From contig CM057452.1 of NCBI GenBank assembly GCA_016271365.2, positions 1,242,695,001 through 1,242,759,000 on the forward strand: a DNA stretch of 64,000 bases, written 5' to 3'. This stretch comes from Neoceratodus forsteri. Taxonomy: Eukaryota > Chordata > Ceratodontiformes > Ceratodontidae. Below are positions 22,430 through 34,320 of the stretch, piece after piece. The first letter of the stretch is position 1. Every line of letters begins with the position of its first letter. A model generated the notes under the pieces. That model was given only the letters and a program-made list of their open reading frames with translations, was not told where the DNA came from and ran no database searches. The position numbers and the translations under genes were made by a program.

Positions 22430-23390
22430 TTATTTAAATCTAGGATTACAACATACCTTTGAGCCAAGTCTCTTTTACAAAGGTTCCATGTCAGTAGTAC
22501 AGGCAAAAGCATCAAAATGGTTACATGGTTACAGATTGATTACAAGGTACACAATAACATATAACACCTTAGGATGACATTAGGAATTAGTAGTGAGGTG
22601 TGAACAAACTGACACTAGGAGGTAGATAGTTGGTGGAAGGGCTGGGGAAGGGATGAGATATGTGTGACAGGGTGGAGTGAGGCAGACGATGCGCTTTGTT
22701 AGGACAGACGTGGGGTTAAGTGCCTAAGAAGTAGCTGTGGACAGGTAAGAGCAGGTAGATAGAACATGACAGAACTGGGGGTGGTTAGAGACAGTATAGG
22801 GGCCATGTTAGGAGGTGCAACTACAGGTGTAGGTGCCTATAAGGGAGTGCCGTAGCTTAGTTTTGAAGACACCAAGCATTGCTGCGGAGGAGATGTCTCC
22901 ATGGAGACTGTTAATCCAACTAGGGGCCCTGTAGGAAAATGATCTTTGGCCTTGTGATGTGTGGCAGAGGGTTATTTACTGGATTTGTGGCTTAGTGCTC
23001 CTGGTGTTGACTGTTTTGATTTTGGGTTTAAGGAGGGTGCTGACTCCAGGTGGTACTTTACCCAGTAGGATTTTCTTAGCTGTGATGCAGGTTTGGTATT
23101 TGATACTGTTGTCTAGTTAAAGCCACCCTGTTTTAGAGTAGAGGTCACAGGTGTGGGTGAGACGGTGGGAACCAGTAACAAGATGGCAGGCTTGATTGAG
23201 GGCTGTTGAAACTTGTTTGAGAGAGGAAGTTGTGGCAGCTCCCTAGATAACGAGGCCGTAATCGATGATGCTGGTGATGGAGCTCTGGATGGCAGCAGAC
23301 AAAGCTTCAGGGGTTAGATGTTTCCTAAGTTGGAACAGAAGGCCCAGCTTGGTCATTTTGTCCTTTTGGTATATTATTCTATTTTATCAA
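22430..23390 (-). mobile_element. LINE post-RT region and 3' UTR, 5'-truncated
   Basis: The minus strand, with several stops, reads 'MTKLGLLFQLRKHLTPEAL', 'ITSIIDYGLVI', 'ALNQACHLVTGSHRLTHTCD', 'YSKTGWL' and 'GQRSFSYRAPSWINSLHGD'. This is the C-terminal region after the RT of CR1/L2/Rex1-group LINEs ('DYG.V.W', 'ACRLVT', 'FSYRAP.LWNSLP'). The 3' end is A/T-rich ('ttatttaaatctagg'). Its 3' tail differs from the one at 35187, so it is a distinct family. Confidence 0.7.
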
Positions 23391-23650
23391 TGTCTTGGTT
23401 GTAATTGTCTCTGTCCAATTTTCTTCTAATGAAATCAGGGCCAGTACCTGGTTTGTTTGTTCCTCATCGTATGCAAATGGTGATGAATGTGTCTGAGATG
23501 GAGGGTGCCTTAAGAAATGAGTTCACAATGAATGTGCAGTCTATGAGCACTATGAGCAGATCAGATACTCTATTACTGACAGATCCCTGGTTTCTCCTGG
23601 TGGCTAGAATATTTGTGTGGAAGGACTGGGGCTATGGCCGCTAGGAACTG
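23390..23650 (-). repeat. Inverted partial copy of sequence found at 34090-34320
   Basis: Read on the minus strand, this matches 34090-34320: 'aatagagtatctgatctgc' / 'aatagagtatttgatctgc', 'tgaactcattt.tt.aggcacc', and 'aacaaacaaaccaggtactg' / 'aacaaacaaacaaggtactg'. The family is the unclassified repeat that includes 32560-34090 or one adjoining it. Confidence 0.65.
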
Positions 23651-23651
23651 G

Positions 23652-23769
23652 ATCCCCAGTTTTGAAAAAGGGTAATCTCTGAAAACATTAGACAAAGAAA
23701 GAATCCTAGGATCCCCAGTTTTGAAAAAGGGTAATCTCTGAAAACATTAGACAAAGGAAGAAATGCATA
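23652..23769. repeat. 59-bp tandem duplication, two units
   Basis: 'atccccagttttgaaaaagg' starts at 23652 and again at 23711. The units are nearly identical through 'acattagacaaag', so the duplication is recent. Confidence 0.92.
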
Positions 23770-25180
23770 TATTTCAGCTGGATATGCCTAAAGCATTTTG
23801 TTTTATTATGCTCAAAGAGATTGGGTTCCTATATTCCAAATGATAAATTCTATTGCTATATTGGTGGCGGTATATGAGCTGCCTGAGCTGCTCTGAGTGC
23901 TGAGCTCTGAATTTTGTGTTTATTAGCCTTGTATTTTATCTTTTTAGCCATAGTTTAAGTTTAGTTTAGTTTAGTTAGTTAGGGTATGTAAGTGAGTTAT
24001 TTACAATTGTAAAGCGTATTTTTCGGGATAGTAGTCTAGCGGGGTGTTGTAACTTTGTGTTTTGAATCACAAATCGCTTGTGGTTCAAAACTAACACTAC
24101 ATTTTTTTTTCTCTGAGCTGTTGTTACTCTGCTGTTACTCTGTTTGCATTACTACTTTTATGCACCAGAGCTCTGTTTGTTCAGCTGAATGTCCTACTGT
24201 TATATTACGGTTGTGGTTTACAAGTTAAAACCATAATTAGTTTTACTTTTGTTACGGTGGAGATCTGTAGAGCTGCAGTTTGGAGTATTGCCAGTTTAGT
24301 GAATGGGAGAACCCAGTGCAAAGCACAGTTGAAATCGAGGGAGAACCATTTATCTGTGGAGTTCTGCAAGTACCTTCAAGTGACCGAGCAATATTTGATT
24401 GTGGCTGTGGAGTGTGGAGTTTACTGCTCTTACCACTCATTCATAGAGTTGTAGCTGGTGTGGTAAGAGCGCACTTACCTTTCAGCATGTGAAGAAATAT
24501 CTGAGAGCAGTGTTTATTCCCTGGACTCTAGGTATCTGCTCCTTTCCCTTGGGAGGGACGACTAACAGGTTTTGAGTTGTTTAGTTGCCCAGGGAGGCAA
24601 TTGCAGGGGTTTAGACCGGCGTTTTTTTTTCATTTGCTGTTGTTGGTAAGGGGACTCATGCAGCCGGTGGGAGGCTGAGTTTTCCATATTCCCCTTCGAT
24701 TGGGTCACTATCTAGCCTATAAACTATTGTAGGTCTGTCGCTCCTGAGAGGGGGAAGGTTGCTGTCTATCTTGTGGGCTATGGCACCAAAATTGAGGTTA
24801 TTGCTTACATTGGCCTGTGGCCTAGTGGGAACTCAGAGGGGCTCAGGTTGATGGTGGTCTGTCCCTCAGGGGATTCTTAAGGTTTTCTGTGGGGGGAGCT
24901 GCTGCTGTCTCCTCAGGGTGTGTTTTTCTGGTCAAGGCCTACTAGTTTTTAGCCTTGAGATTGGTGTCTATGGCCTGAGATTTTGAGTGGTTCAATGAAG
25001 AGGAAATCAGAAAGATGGAAAGAGTGCAACTGGTTTGGCTACCAGGGGAGTTGTTTGGCGGCCCTTTGCCAAAGTGAACTTTATGATTAGACTGGTAAGA
25101 TAGTGAGAGTATCTCAAACTGACTGATTTTGTACTCCAAACTTTTCAGTGGATGTTGCTGGAAGAGAGGAGAGCAACTTG
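23770..25180. other. No gene seen; hairpin at 24057-24091
   Basis: The stretch has a 'tttag' run at about 23958-23985. A hairpin lies at 24057-24091, where 'ttttgaatcacaa' pairs with 'ttgtggttcaaaa' around a 5-bp loop. Part of 25000-25590 may belong to the 5' UTR of the older L2 that follows. Confidence 0.45.
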
Positions 25181-25446
25181 GCTTTGTTTTCTCTCTAGGA
25201 TCGGGAGAAGGTGAGAGTCTCCACTGTCTAAAAACAATTGATGGACTTTTGGTAGGCTTCATATATTTGGGTGCTGATCCTGTGTTAATTATTTCTGGAT
25301 TTTTAATATTTTGGCTTTGCTTTTCTTTAGGATTGAGAGAGGGTGAGAGCCTCTCCTGCCTAAAAACAACTGTTGAACTTTTGGGACTCCTCAAATATCT
25401 GGACACTGTTTTTGTGTTAATTATTTTTGGACTTTTAACTTTTATT
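25181..25446. repeat. ~132-bp tandem duplication open on both strands
   Basis: 'gctttg.tttct.t.taggat' at 25181 and 25314 begins two units of 132-133 bp that share 'gggtgagagcctctcc'-like text, 'ctaaaaacaa' and 'gtgttaattattt'. The plus strand stays open through both (25129-25488, repeated 'FSLG..EGESL.CLKT'), as does the minus strand (25406-24942). I see no family for either product. The position just before the old L2 fits a duplicated 5' UTR monomer. Confidence 0.8.
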
Positions 25447-25589
25447 TTGTTTTTTTTGGGGATGAATTGTATTTTTATTGTATTATAGATTTTGTTTTGT
25501 GGGGGGTGGTTTATGTTTATTTTGCTTCCCTGAGTCTCCCCTTGTGTGAACGTGTGGGGACTCTCAGGGAAATTATAGGGGGTGTTAAT

Positions 25590-27712
25590 GTTATTGATTT
25601 TAATATGTGCAGAAGGCCTGCCCCCATGGTAGCATGCTATTCATCCTACGCTCTTTGCACCCTCTGCCCTTTCTTCCCTTTTCCATTACAGTTATCGATG
25701 TACCAACACTGTAGAATGTTGGGTATTGTGCGAAAGGGAGGAGGAATTTTGGGGGTGTGAACAGTGGAGGTCAAATAGCGGGGCCATCATATTGGGGTAG
25801 TGAGATCCAGAAGATGCCCAGGGGGTGAAATGGAATCTGGAATGAGGTCTTTCCTGTCTGGTTTCCATACCCATGGGCACCACCAATACTGGTGGGCAAG
25901 TGGTCCATGTAGCTTCAGAGGCCCGTCCCACCTGGGTGGTGTTGTGCAGTGCCAGGTCCATAAAGAACAAGACTGCAGTTATTACAGATCTTGTTGGGTC
26001 AGTGGATCTGGCATGAATTACCAAAACTTGACTGGATGAGAATGCAGGCCCTATACTAGAGGACACAGTTCCAGCTGGGTACTCGGTGTTGCATTACCTG
26101 AGGTTGGACCACAGAGGGGGTTGTGGTCTGTTTCATGACTGAACTGGGCCTCACAAGTGTACCAGTTGAGGGGGCTGAGTTCTTTAAGTGCACTGGGTGA
26201 CTTCAATGCCTGGGTCGATGATGAACTCTCACAGTTTGGACAACACTTCCTCTAACTGATGACATTGTTGGGCCTTACACAAGTCGTTACTTCTGCCACT
26301 CATAAAGGTAGTCACTCCTTGGACTTTGTCTTCATCCTGGGGATCGAAACTTTCAACTTGGGGAGGAACCTGTTGGTTGGTCCAATCATTACACTGTGGA
26401 GTTCAGTTTTTGCACCCCCATTATAGGTCTACCCCTGTGGAGATGGTCAGGTACCACTCTTTGTGAGGTGTAAGCTCTGAGGGCCTGGCAGTGGTGCCTG
26501 ACCTATCGGAGCATTCTGGAGTGAGCAGTGACCCTAATACCTTGGTCTTGGCCTATAATAAGGCAAGTTCCTCAGCTCTGGACTTAATTGTTCCCATCTG
26601 TGTTCATCCTCTCCCCCTTCACCCTTGGTCACCATGGTTTAATGGGACTTTGAGGGAGATGCAGTGATATGGATGAAGATTAGAGTGCTGTTGGCAGAAA
26701 TCCACCCTTGATTCTGACCATCTTAAACTGATGGAACATTATCAATGCTATCATTCTGCAATCTCCCATTAGAAGGCAGAGTTACTGTCTGGGGAGATTG
26801 TGGCTGCTCAGAACCGACCAGCTCAACTCTTTCAGACTGTCGACAGACTGTGCAACTCAGCCTAAGTGCAGGTTCAAAGAGCCTTTTCACATGTTGAGTT
26901 TGATGACCTTGCTCGCTTCTTTGTGGCTAAGGTGGTCGACATCAGGGCGGCACTCCAGCCTGCACCCTCTATGGGAGAAGCTGTAGATCGGCGCTTGGTC
27001 ACAGCCTCTAGATTTTCTTGGAGTTCCTTTGACCAGCTTGAGTTTGTTGAGGTCATGAGGATTGTCCATAGTATGTGTCTTACATGATGTAGTTTGGACC
27101 TGGCCTGACTTCCCTGATAAAGGGTTGTTATGATACTATCGGCCTAGTCTTAGCACAGATAGTCTGGTGCTCCCTGGAGATGGGTGAGTGTCCTAGCTCC
27201 CTGAAGGAGGCTGTGGTAATGCAGCTCCTGAAGAAAGCTTCCTTGGACCCAGACTGCCATGCTAACTACAGACTGATCTCTAACCTTCCCTTTGTGGTGA
27301 AGGTTATTGAGAAAGTAGTGGTCATACAGCTGGAGAACAACTTAACCATTCATGACATCTATGAAATGCTCCAATCTGATTTTCAAAAGAGGCATAGTAC
27401 TGAGACAGTGCTGGTTCAGGTGCTCAATGATCTCCTGATGGCAAGAGATTGAAAAAGCCATTTCATTTTGGTCCTTCTCGATCTCTCTCTTCAGCTTTTG
27501 ACACTATGGACCATGGGGTACTTCTCAAATGCCTGGAGTTTATCTGTGGCCTGTCTGGTAAAGTTCTCAGGTGGTTTAGATCTTTCCTCACAGGCAGAAC
27601 CCAGATGGTGGTGTCAGAGATTAATTCTCCCCACCCAGTCTCTCTGTCTTGTGGGGTTTCCCAGGGTTCAGTATTCCCCCCCATGTTGTTCGCAGTGTAC
27701 ATGGTACCTTTT
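25590..27712 (+). mobile_element. Older L2 LINE, 5' part, split by a younger L2
   Basis: The plus strand encodes a decayed L2: a leader at 25598-25760 similar to the younger copy, endonuclease pieces at about 25930-26440 ('LGDFNAWVDDE', 'THKGSHSLDFVF'), and RT pieces at 26866-27087, 27180-27452 and 27449-27712. RT landmarks are 'VVMQLLKKASLDPD', 'FDTMDHGVLL', 'CGVSQGSVFPPMLFAVYM'. The coding stops at 'MVPF' (27712) and resumes in phase at 31451 with 'LRDIVRRYGLKFHCYAD'. Confidence 0.88.
27180..27712 (+). pseudogene. RT fingers and palm of the older L2
   Basis: Two overlapping frames cover the RT from 'LKEAVVMQLLKKASL' through 'YRLISNLPFVVKVIEKVV', 'QKRHSTETVLVQVLNDLL' and, after a frameshift near 27450, 'LSSAFDTMDHGVLL' (motif A) and 'CGVSQGSVFPPMLF' (motif B). 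The normal motif B text is 'GVPQGSVLGPLLF'. The catalytic Asp of motif A is present. Motif C is on the far side of the inserted L2, at 31490 ('YADYTQLY', second Asp changed to Tyr). Confidence 0.85.
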
Positions 27713-28123
27713 TCTGTATATTCCTTCTGTTGTCTGGTGAAAGCGCTGTTCGTTGCAGCTGTGCACTAGCTGCAAATCATTTAACATTGATCAGGACTGT
27801 GTGGCTTTGTTTCTGGACTACAACTATTCATTTGCCCACGTAACCTCTGTGCCCGATACAGCGTGAGAGGCTGTAGGTAATCTGCACTAACCTGTTGGAG
27901 CTGGAGCTATGAGAGGGGGGCTGCCGGCTGATTGGTTGTGGAAGTGGGGAGGCACTGCTTAAACACAGGTGCCGCTCACTAGCGCGAGCATGGCGAAAGC
28001 GTTGTGAGTGGCGCGAGTGCCACTTGGAGATGAAATCTCCTTGTTTTAGTTGTAAGGTGGGAATTATACTATGTTATAATAGCTTATGCATGTCAACCTG
28101 TTTTATTGTAAAGTAGATTTTAT

Positions 28124-29184
28124 GTGTATTGCCTGCATGATTTATATGTGCCATTTGGCTTATTTAAATTAGATATGTGTAGGGGTCTTGTTAGACGACT
28201 CTCAGGGCCTAGGATTGTTTATGGAAATTCGCAGCTGCATGCGCTGCATCCTTTTATCCCCCTTCCTGTGTCTGATATTATTATCAGACATTGTAGGGAA
28301 GTGGGGATTGGGGGGGACTGTTTTGCGCATGCGCTGTGGGATGACCAGGAGCAGGTCGATCAAAGGATCGAGGTGGTTAAGTCCAGGAGACGCCCTGGAA
28401 TAAATAGAACATCTAGGAGAAGCCAGACGTGGTTGGTGCCTATTGCCAGGGGGGCCACCAGGTCAAGTGGCCAGGTGATCTCTAGGGCTGCATCACCCTC
28501 AATACCTCTGACGGCAGTGCTGTGTAATGCCAGATCGGTCAGAAACAAGACGGCTATTATTGCCACTCTGGTTTCACTGGTGACCTGGCGTGCATTACAG
28601 AGACCTGGGTGGGAGATGACGCCGGCCCTGTTTTTGAGGCTGCAGTCCCCCCAGGTTACACTGTGGTGCACTGCCCCAGAGAAAATCATAGGGGTGGCGG
28701 TGTAGCTATTTGTTTTAAATCAAATTTGGACTTCACCGTGCACCCGGTGGGAACCCCAGTTTCATTTGAATGTGTGGCTGTCCGTGGAGGACTTGGCGTT
28801 GGCTGCAGGATCCTCCTCATCTATCGCCCTCCTGGTCCGATGGGGGGGTTCCTGCAAGAATTCGCCGAGTTTGTTGCCGGCGAAACATTGGATTCCCCAA
28901 TATGTATTTTTCTTGGGGACTTCAATGTTTGGACCGAGGATAGAAGTCAAAGGTGCGCCGATGAGTTACTGCAGAGTATGTCCCTTCTGGGTCTGGTGCA
29001 GTCTGTCGGCGTGCCTACTCATCAGGATGGCCACACATTGGACCTGGTGTTCTCACTGGGGCTTGAGATCGCTGATCTCGATATCGATCGAGTAGTTTGG
29101 TCAGACCATTGCACGGTGAAGTTCACATTTAGTGCTCCCTTCATAATTTCTTCCCCTTCTGAGATATTTTGCTGCCGCCGTTAA
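28124..29184 (+). pseudogene. L2 ORF leader and AP endonuclease
   Basis: The frame from 28124 carries a basic leader ('RRPGINRTSRRSQTW') and enters the endonuclease at 'LTAVLCNARSVRNKTAII'. A frameshift near 28590 moves it to a second frame (28609-29184). There the catalytic pieces are 'CITETWVGDDAG' (Glu), 'HRGGGVAICF', 'LIYRPPGP', 'IFLGDFNVW' (Asp, Asn), 'GHTLDLVFSLG' and 'VWSDHCTVKF' (SDH). All expected catalytic residues are present. The domain nicks target DNA for target-primed reverse transcription. The frame ends at 29184 after another frameshift. Confidence 0.9.
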
Positions 29185-29207
29185 AAGATCTTACCCCTGA
29201 GGGTTAG

Positions 29208-31330
29208 TTGGTGGCAGTTGATTTATCAAGGGTGGGTGATGCATGCGTTGGAGTGGTTGACGCCGGGGTAGACGCCTATAATGAGGTGCTATCTGGCGCC
29301 ATTGACTCCCTCGCACCTGTCCGTGTACGACCCAGAACTTCATACCTGAGGTCACCTTGGTATGATGGTGATCTCAGGGAAATGAAGAAGCTGGGTTGGA
29401 GATTAGAGCGTCGCTGGAGGAAATCCCGTCTGGGGGCTGACAAACTGGTCCTGTGTGCGCATTATTGCGCATACCAGGAGGCAATCAACCAAAAGAAGAC
29501 AATATTTTTGTCTCGGGAGATTGCTGTTGGGAGAAGACGACCAGCCTCACTCTTCCGGACTGTTGACAGACTTCTTCATCCATCCTGTCTTCAGCCCGGA
29601 AGAGTTTCCTCAAATGAGGATTGTGAGGAATTTGCTCGGTTTTTCTCAGACAGGGTGTCTGCGATCCGGCGGGAGGTCTCCTCAGCCAGTAATATCATTG
29701 CTGTCAGTAGTCGTCAATCGTGTTCTAAGAGCACCCTCTCTAGGTGGAGGGAGTTTAGGCCAGTGAAGGTTCATGGGGTCATTGAGATAGCGGCCAACTT
29801 GAAGTATACCTTTTGTGAACTGGATCCCGTGCCAACGCGCTTCTTGATGAGGTGCATTGACACTGTTGGCCCGGTGTTTGCCCTGATTGTCTGGTGCTCC
29901 TTGAGTCAGGGTGTCTTTCCAGATGCCTTGAAGGAGGCTCTGGTGAGACCCCTTTTAAAGAAAGCTTCTCTGGACTCGGAGATTAGGGCAAATTACCGTC
30001 CTATCTCCAATCTTCCATTTCTGGGAAAGGTTGTTGAGAAGGTGGTATCACTTCAGTTGGGAGAGCATCTCATGACCCACGAGTTGTATGATCCCTTCCA
30101 GTCAGCCTTTCAGCCAGGCATAGCACTGAAACTGCATTAGTTCAGGTGCAAAATGATCTCCTCGGGGCTAGAGATCGGGGGGACAAGACAATTCTTGTTC
30201 TCCTCGATCTCTCCTCAGCATTTGATACTGTGGACCATTGTGTGTTGCTTTTCCACCTGAGGGAGTTATGCGGACTCACCGGTATTGTCATCAAATGGTT
30301 TGAGTCATTTCTTACTAACAGGAGGCAGCGAGTTGTAATGGGTAATTTCTCATCCGTACCCTGCCTCCTTTCGTGTGGAGTCCTTCAGGGTTCGGTATTG
30401 GCCCCAATGTTGTTCGCAGTATACATGTTGCCCCTGTGGGAGATCATTAGGAGGTATGGTCTGAGTTTTCATTGCTATGCTGATGATACTCAGCTATACC
30501 TATCCTTTGCCCCAGGAACATCAAATGCAGTGGATGTGATGAATATCTGTCTGGCTGAGATAAATGACTGGATGTCTTCCAGCTGGCTGCGACTGAACCC
30601 TAACAAGACTGAGGTACTGGTAGTGGAGTCGAACAGAGATCGTGATGGGATGGCCTCTGATTCTGCAACTGGCATTGTGCTAGGAGCTGTGTCATTGATG
30701 GCCTCCCCAAGGGTGCGTAACCTTGGTGTGATCTTTGACAGGAACCTGTCCATGGAGGTTCAAATATCCTCCGTGGTACGTTCATGTTTTTTCCATCTTA
30801 GAAATATCACCAGGATTAAGCCCCTTGTTCCGGCTCTGGACCTCCCTACTCTGATACATGCCTTAGTCACTTCGAGATTTGACTACTGTAATGCCCTCTA
30901 TCTCGGGGTCTCTGGAACTTCTCTTTGCAGACTGCAACTAGTGCAAAACACTGCTGCCCGGCTTTTGACTGGACAAAGTAAGTTTTGTCATATCACTCCG
31001 GTATTGAGCGAATTGCACTGGCTGCCTGTCAGGTGGAGAGTTTTGTTTAAGGTGGGTTTTCTCACCTATAAGACCCTACATGGACAGGGCCCTGGTTACC
31101 TTTCTGATCTCCTGGTACTGTCCACCTCTGTCTGGGATCTCTGCTTCTCTGGTGGTGGCCTCCTCAAAGTTCCGAGAGCAAGGTTGAAATCAACAGGGGA
31201 TCGATCTTTTGGAGTTGCTGCTCCAGCTCTCTGGAACTCGTTGCCACTTGAAGTGAGAGAGGCCCCCACTATAGAGGCCTTCAAGAGTCATCTTAAGACC
31301 TTTTTATTTGTGCAGGCTTTTGGAGATTAA
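29208..31330 (+). pseudogene. L2 reverse transcriptase, one frameshift
   Basis: Frame 29208-30140 covers the linker and RT fingers ('ELDPVPTRFL', 'LVRPLLKKASLDSE', 'YRPISNLPFLGKVVEKVV'). A one-base loss near 30130 moves it to frame 30146-31330. Landmarks there are motif A 'LLDLSSAFDTVDH', motif B 'CGVLQGSVLAPMLF', motif C 'CYADDTQLY', 'LRLNPNKTEVLVV', then the post-RT text 'FDYCNALYLGV', 'ELHWLPVRWRVLFK' and 'APALWNSLPLEVREA'. Both YADD aspartates are intact. Motif B has Leu for the usual Pro. With four lesions over the whole ORF the element is dead but fairly young. Confidence 0.92.
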
Positions 31331-31450
31331 GTTATATGTATGATATTTTAATTGTAATGTACATGGTATGACATACTGTATAGTTTTTGTACGGTGCCCA
31401 GAGCCTTTGGGATTGGGCATCTTTTTAAATAAAATTGACTTGACTTGACT

Positions 31451-32460
31451 CTCAGAGACATTGTAAGAAGGTATGGGCTGAAGTTTCATTGCTATGCTGA
31501 TTATACACAGCTCTACCTATCCTTTGCGCCTCACCAGGATAGAGCCCTATCGAGTATTTAACAACTGCCTCACTGAAATCCAGTGCTGGATGAATTTAAG
31601 CTGGCTGAAGTTGAACTCAGAGAAGACTAAGGGATGGTTGTGGACCCAGATCACAGGATAGAGGGGACAGGAGTTGGTTTACCCTCTGGACTTTTTCTTT
31701 GAGGTGTCCGGCTCCCTACCTCTGAATGGGTTCGGAACCGGGGGGGGGGAATTTTTGACAATAAGCTGACACTGCATTCCCAGATGTCAGCAGTTGTCAA
31801 ATCATCCTTTTACCATCTGAGGAACATCACCAGAATTAGACATCTTGTTCTGTCTAGTGATCTGCCTACATTGGTCCACGCCTTTGTGACCTCACATCTT
31901 GATTACTGCACCTCCTTTTATCTAGGGCTTCCTGGGGTTGATATCCACCACTTGCAGCAGCTCATGCAGAACTCTGTGGCCGGGTAATTGACAGGTACTC
32001 CTCATACCTGTCATATTTCTCCAGTTCTGCGTGATCTGCACTGGCTGCCAATACAGTGGTGGATCACCTTTAAAGTTAGTCTTCTGAAATACAAAGCCCT
32101 AAATGGACTGGGCCCAGACTACTTGAAAGAACGTCTGGTACCTTACTGCCCTAGGCGATCACTCTGCTCAGTGGACAAGGGGTTGCTAGAGATTCTGACA
32201 GTTTTTTTAAATCTTCAGGGGCTCAGGCCCCAGTACATTGCCCCTGCCCTCTGGAATTCTCTATCCCATCCCCTTTGGCAGTGTGTGTCCATGGAGGAAT
32301 TTAAAAAGGCCTTAAAGACCTATTTATGGTCTAAGATTTATTTCTGATGATGTTATGTCACTATATCTTTATGAGCTCAGCAATTTTAGTTTTTGTTATC
32401 TTGTTTTTATGTGTAATTGTTGTATGGTGCTTTGATTTTAAGAAAGCCACTGTATAAATA
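31451..32460 (+). mobile_element. Older L2 LINE, 3' part
   Basis: Continuation of 25590-27712. Coding reads 'RRYGLKFHCYADYTQLY', 'SSFYHLRNITRIRHLV', 'LDYCTSFYLGLPG', 'LRDLHWLPIQWWITFK' and 'APALWNSLSHP' to a stop at 32347. A 3' UTR follows ('gtatggtgctttgatttta'), ending in an ATT-rich microsatellite (32461-32496). Stops interrupt it near 31555 and 31986. Confidence 0.88.
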
Positions 32461-32496
32461 CATATTTATTATTATTTATTATTATTATTATTTTTC
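32461..32496. repeat. ATT-rich microsatellite at L2 3' end
   Basis: A (tatt/att)n run directly follows the old L2 3' UTR. Confidence 0.85.
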
Positions 32497-32559
32497 TTAC
32501 TGCTATATAGCAATTAAAGTTAAATACTGGAAGTCACAGGTTCCTAGAAAGCAGCACTA

Positions 32560-34090
32560 CCTTCTCTTTAGTAATTGCCATGGGTGGTGATAGAATCTGG
32601 GTGCTTGACCTGGCCTTGTGGCTAAGTCCTACTATCTCAAATAGTACACAGGAGGAGTCCTCCTCAAAGGTGCAAACAAGCAAAAGTGTTGGAGGGGCAG
32701 AGGAAGTATCAAGACTCCTTAACATATGTAATCAATTTTTTTTATTGTTTTAGAATAAAACAGGTTATACTGAGGCAACTGCAGGACTGACCAAGGTCTA
32801 CTGGCTGAGCCACCCACTTCTTCATGGCCTACAGTTGTCCTGTTTTGAAAAACAGAGAATGCAAAATTATTTACAGCATCTTAATACAGTACTGTCAACA
32901 TTTTAACTGAACCAAAACGGACCCAGTGAGCAATAGATTTATGCCATTCAAAATAGGATTCATTAGCCCATTTAACTTTCAACTGTTACTGACCTTAAAA
33001 AATATTATGTTTTACTGTGGACCCAGACCCTTGTCCCACACTCAAGCCATTCACACTCAAATTCTAGTGACATCTGTGCTTATTAATATTCAACAAAGTT
33101 ACAGAGACATGTTTTTCTAGTTTGTTCTAGTTGTTTTAATGCATTATTCCAGTTCCAAATATATTAATGCGCCATTAAATTCCTATAAGAGACAAAATTA
33201 AAATAAAATTACATGCTATTTCAATCAGACTATTCTTACGAACACAAACAATAAGCAGTTTGGTGGTTACATTTCTTAGGTTTCCTAAACTAATAATACA
33301 TACTTATTAATTGCTCTTTTAAAATTAAGATGCTTTTATGTAGTTCAATTTTATCTTTAGGCTAATGTGTTAAAAAAAATAAATAAAAGATATTAATGAT
33401 AAATTTACTACCTTCTTTATAGCATTGGTTTATTTAGCCACATCTATCCTGTGTATTCTTATGCTGCAAGGACTGCTCTACATAATAAAAACAATGTCTT
33501 ATAAAAGATTAGAAGCGGACTATACCATGCTATCTCTACTTTCCAACATTGTCCTTCTCTAGAAAATTGCAATCTTTCTGACTTTACACAACACCATATG
33601 CTTGCTTGATAAATTCATAATGAATCTAAAGTGCTGTCTTTTTTTTCTTTTCCAAAACTTTATTCTATATTATTAATGTAGCTAAAACAATTCACATTGT
33701 TCCTAAAATGTATTGCTGCAGTGTCTTTGCTTGGTGCAATATGTAACTAGAAAAACCCATGCACATAAAACTTTATGTTGAATTGTTTTGTTTTTTGCCG
33801 TTTTATCTTCACACTAGGACTAACCATGCTAAGAGCTCACTGCTGCTACCAGACTCATAAACCCTGCTCTAAGTAGCAAAATGAATAATTTAAAGTTCCT
33901 TCCTATAACATGTCTCCTATTAGACTCAAAAAATACTGCTCTGAGTAGAAAAATGTATCATTTAAAGCTGTCTCCTTTAACATATCTGATTGGTATGCCT
34001 CTGCTCCTGAATTCCAATGCAACCACAAAGATTTCTGTGTAATGACTAGTTTCCAGCTTTGCAAAAAAGCAAGTGACAAAGCACCACAAA
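32560..34090. repeat. Unclassified ~1.5-kb dispersed repeat, copy B
   Basis: Same orientation partner of 13330-14900, aligned end to end with small gaps. The similarity ends near 34085 after 'aagtgacaaagca'. The adjoining 34090-34320 has its own inverted partner at 23390-23650. Non-coding as far as I can read. Confidence 0.8.
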
Positions 34091-34320
34091 TGTATTCTAG
34101 GCACAAGAGGAAACCATGGACCTATTAAGCAATAGAGTATTTGATCTGCACATACATTATGAACTCATTCCTTGAGGCACCACCCAATTCATACACAGTT
34201 GTCTCTTCTATGTTTCAATTGCATACACAGCAGAACAAACAAACAAACAAGGTACTGACCCACATTATTCATTAGTAGAACACTGAACAGAGACAGTTAC
34301 AACGAAGACATGAATTAATG

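Larger units (their letters stand above)
27713..31450 (+). mobile_element. Nearly full-length L2 LINE inserted into an older L2
   Basis: This 3.74-kb element has a 5' UTR of about 400 bp (27713-28120), an endonuclease/RT ORF (28124-31330) and a short 3' UTR. It ends 'aaataaaattgacttgactt', a short tandem (ttgac) tail typical of L2. Removing it joins 27712 to 31451 in phase within the RT of the older L2, which fixes both ends closely. Only a few base pairs, if any, are duplicated at the junction. The 5' UTR has a GC-rich stretch with several CpG sites (27980-28010). Confidence 0.9.

Noticed and set aside
24430..24490. A tRNA-like stretch 'tggtgtggtaagagcgcac'
   Set aside because: No B box follows at a workable distance and no cloverleaf can be drawn.
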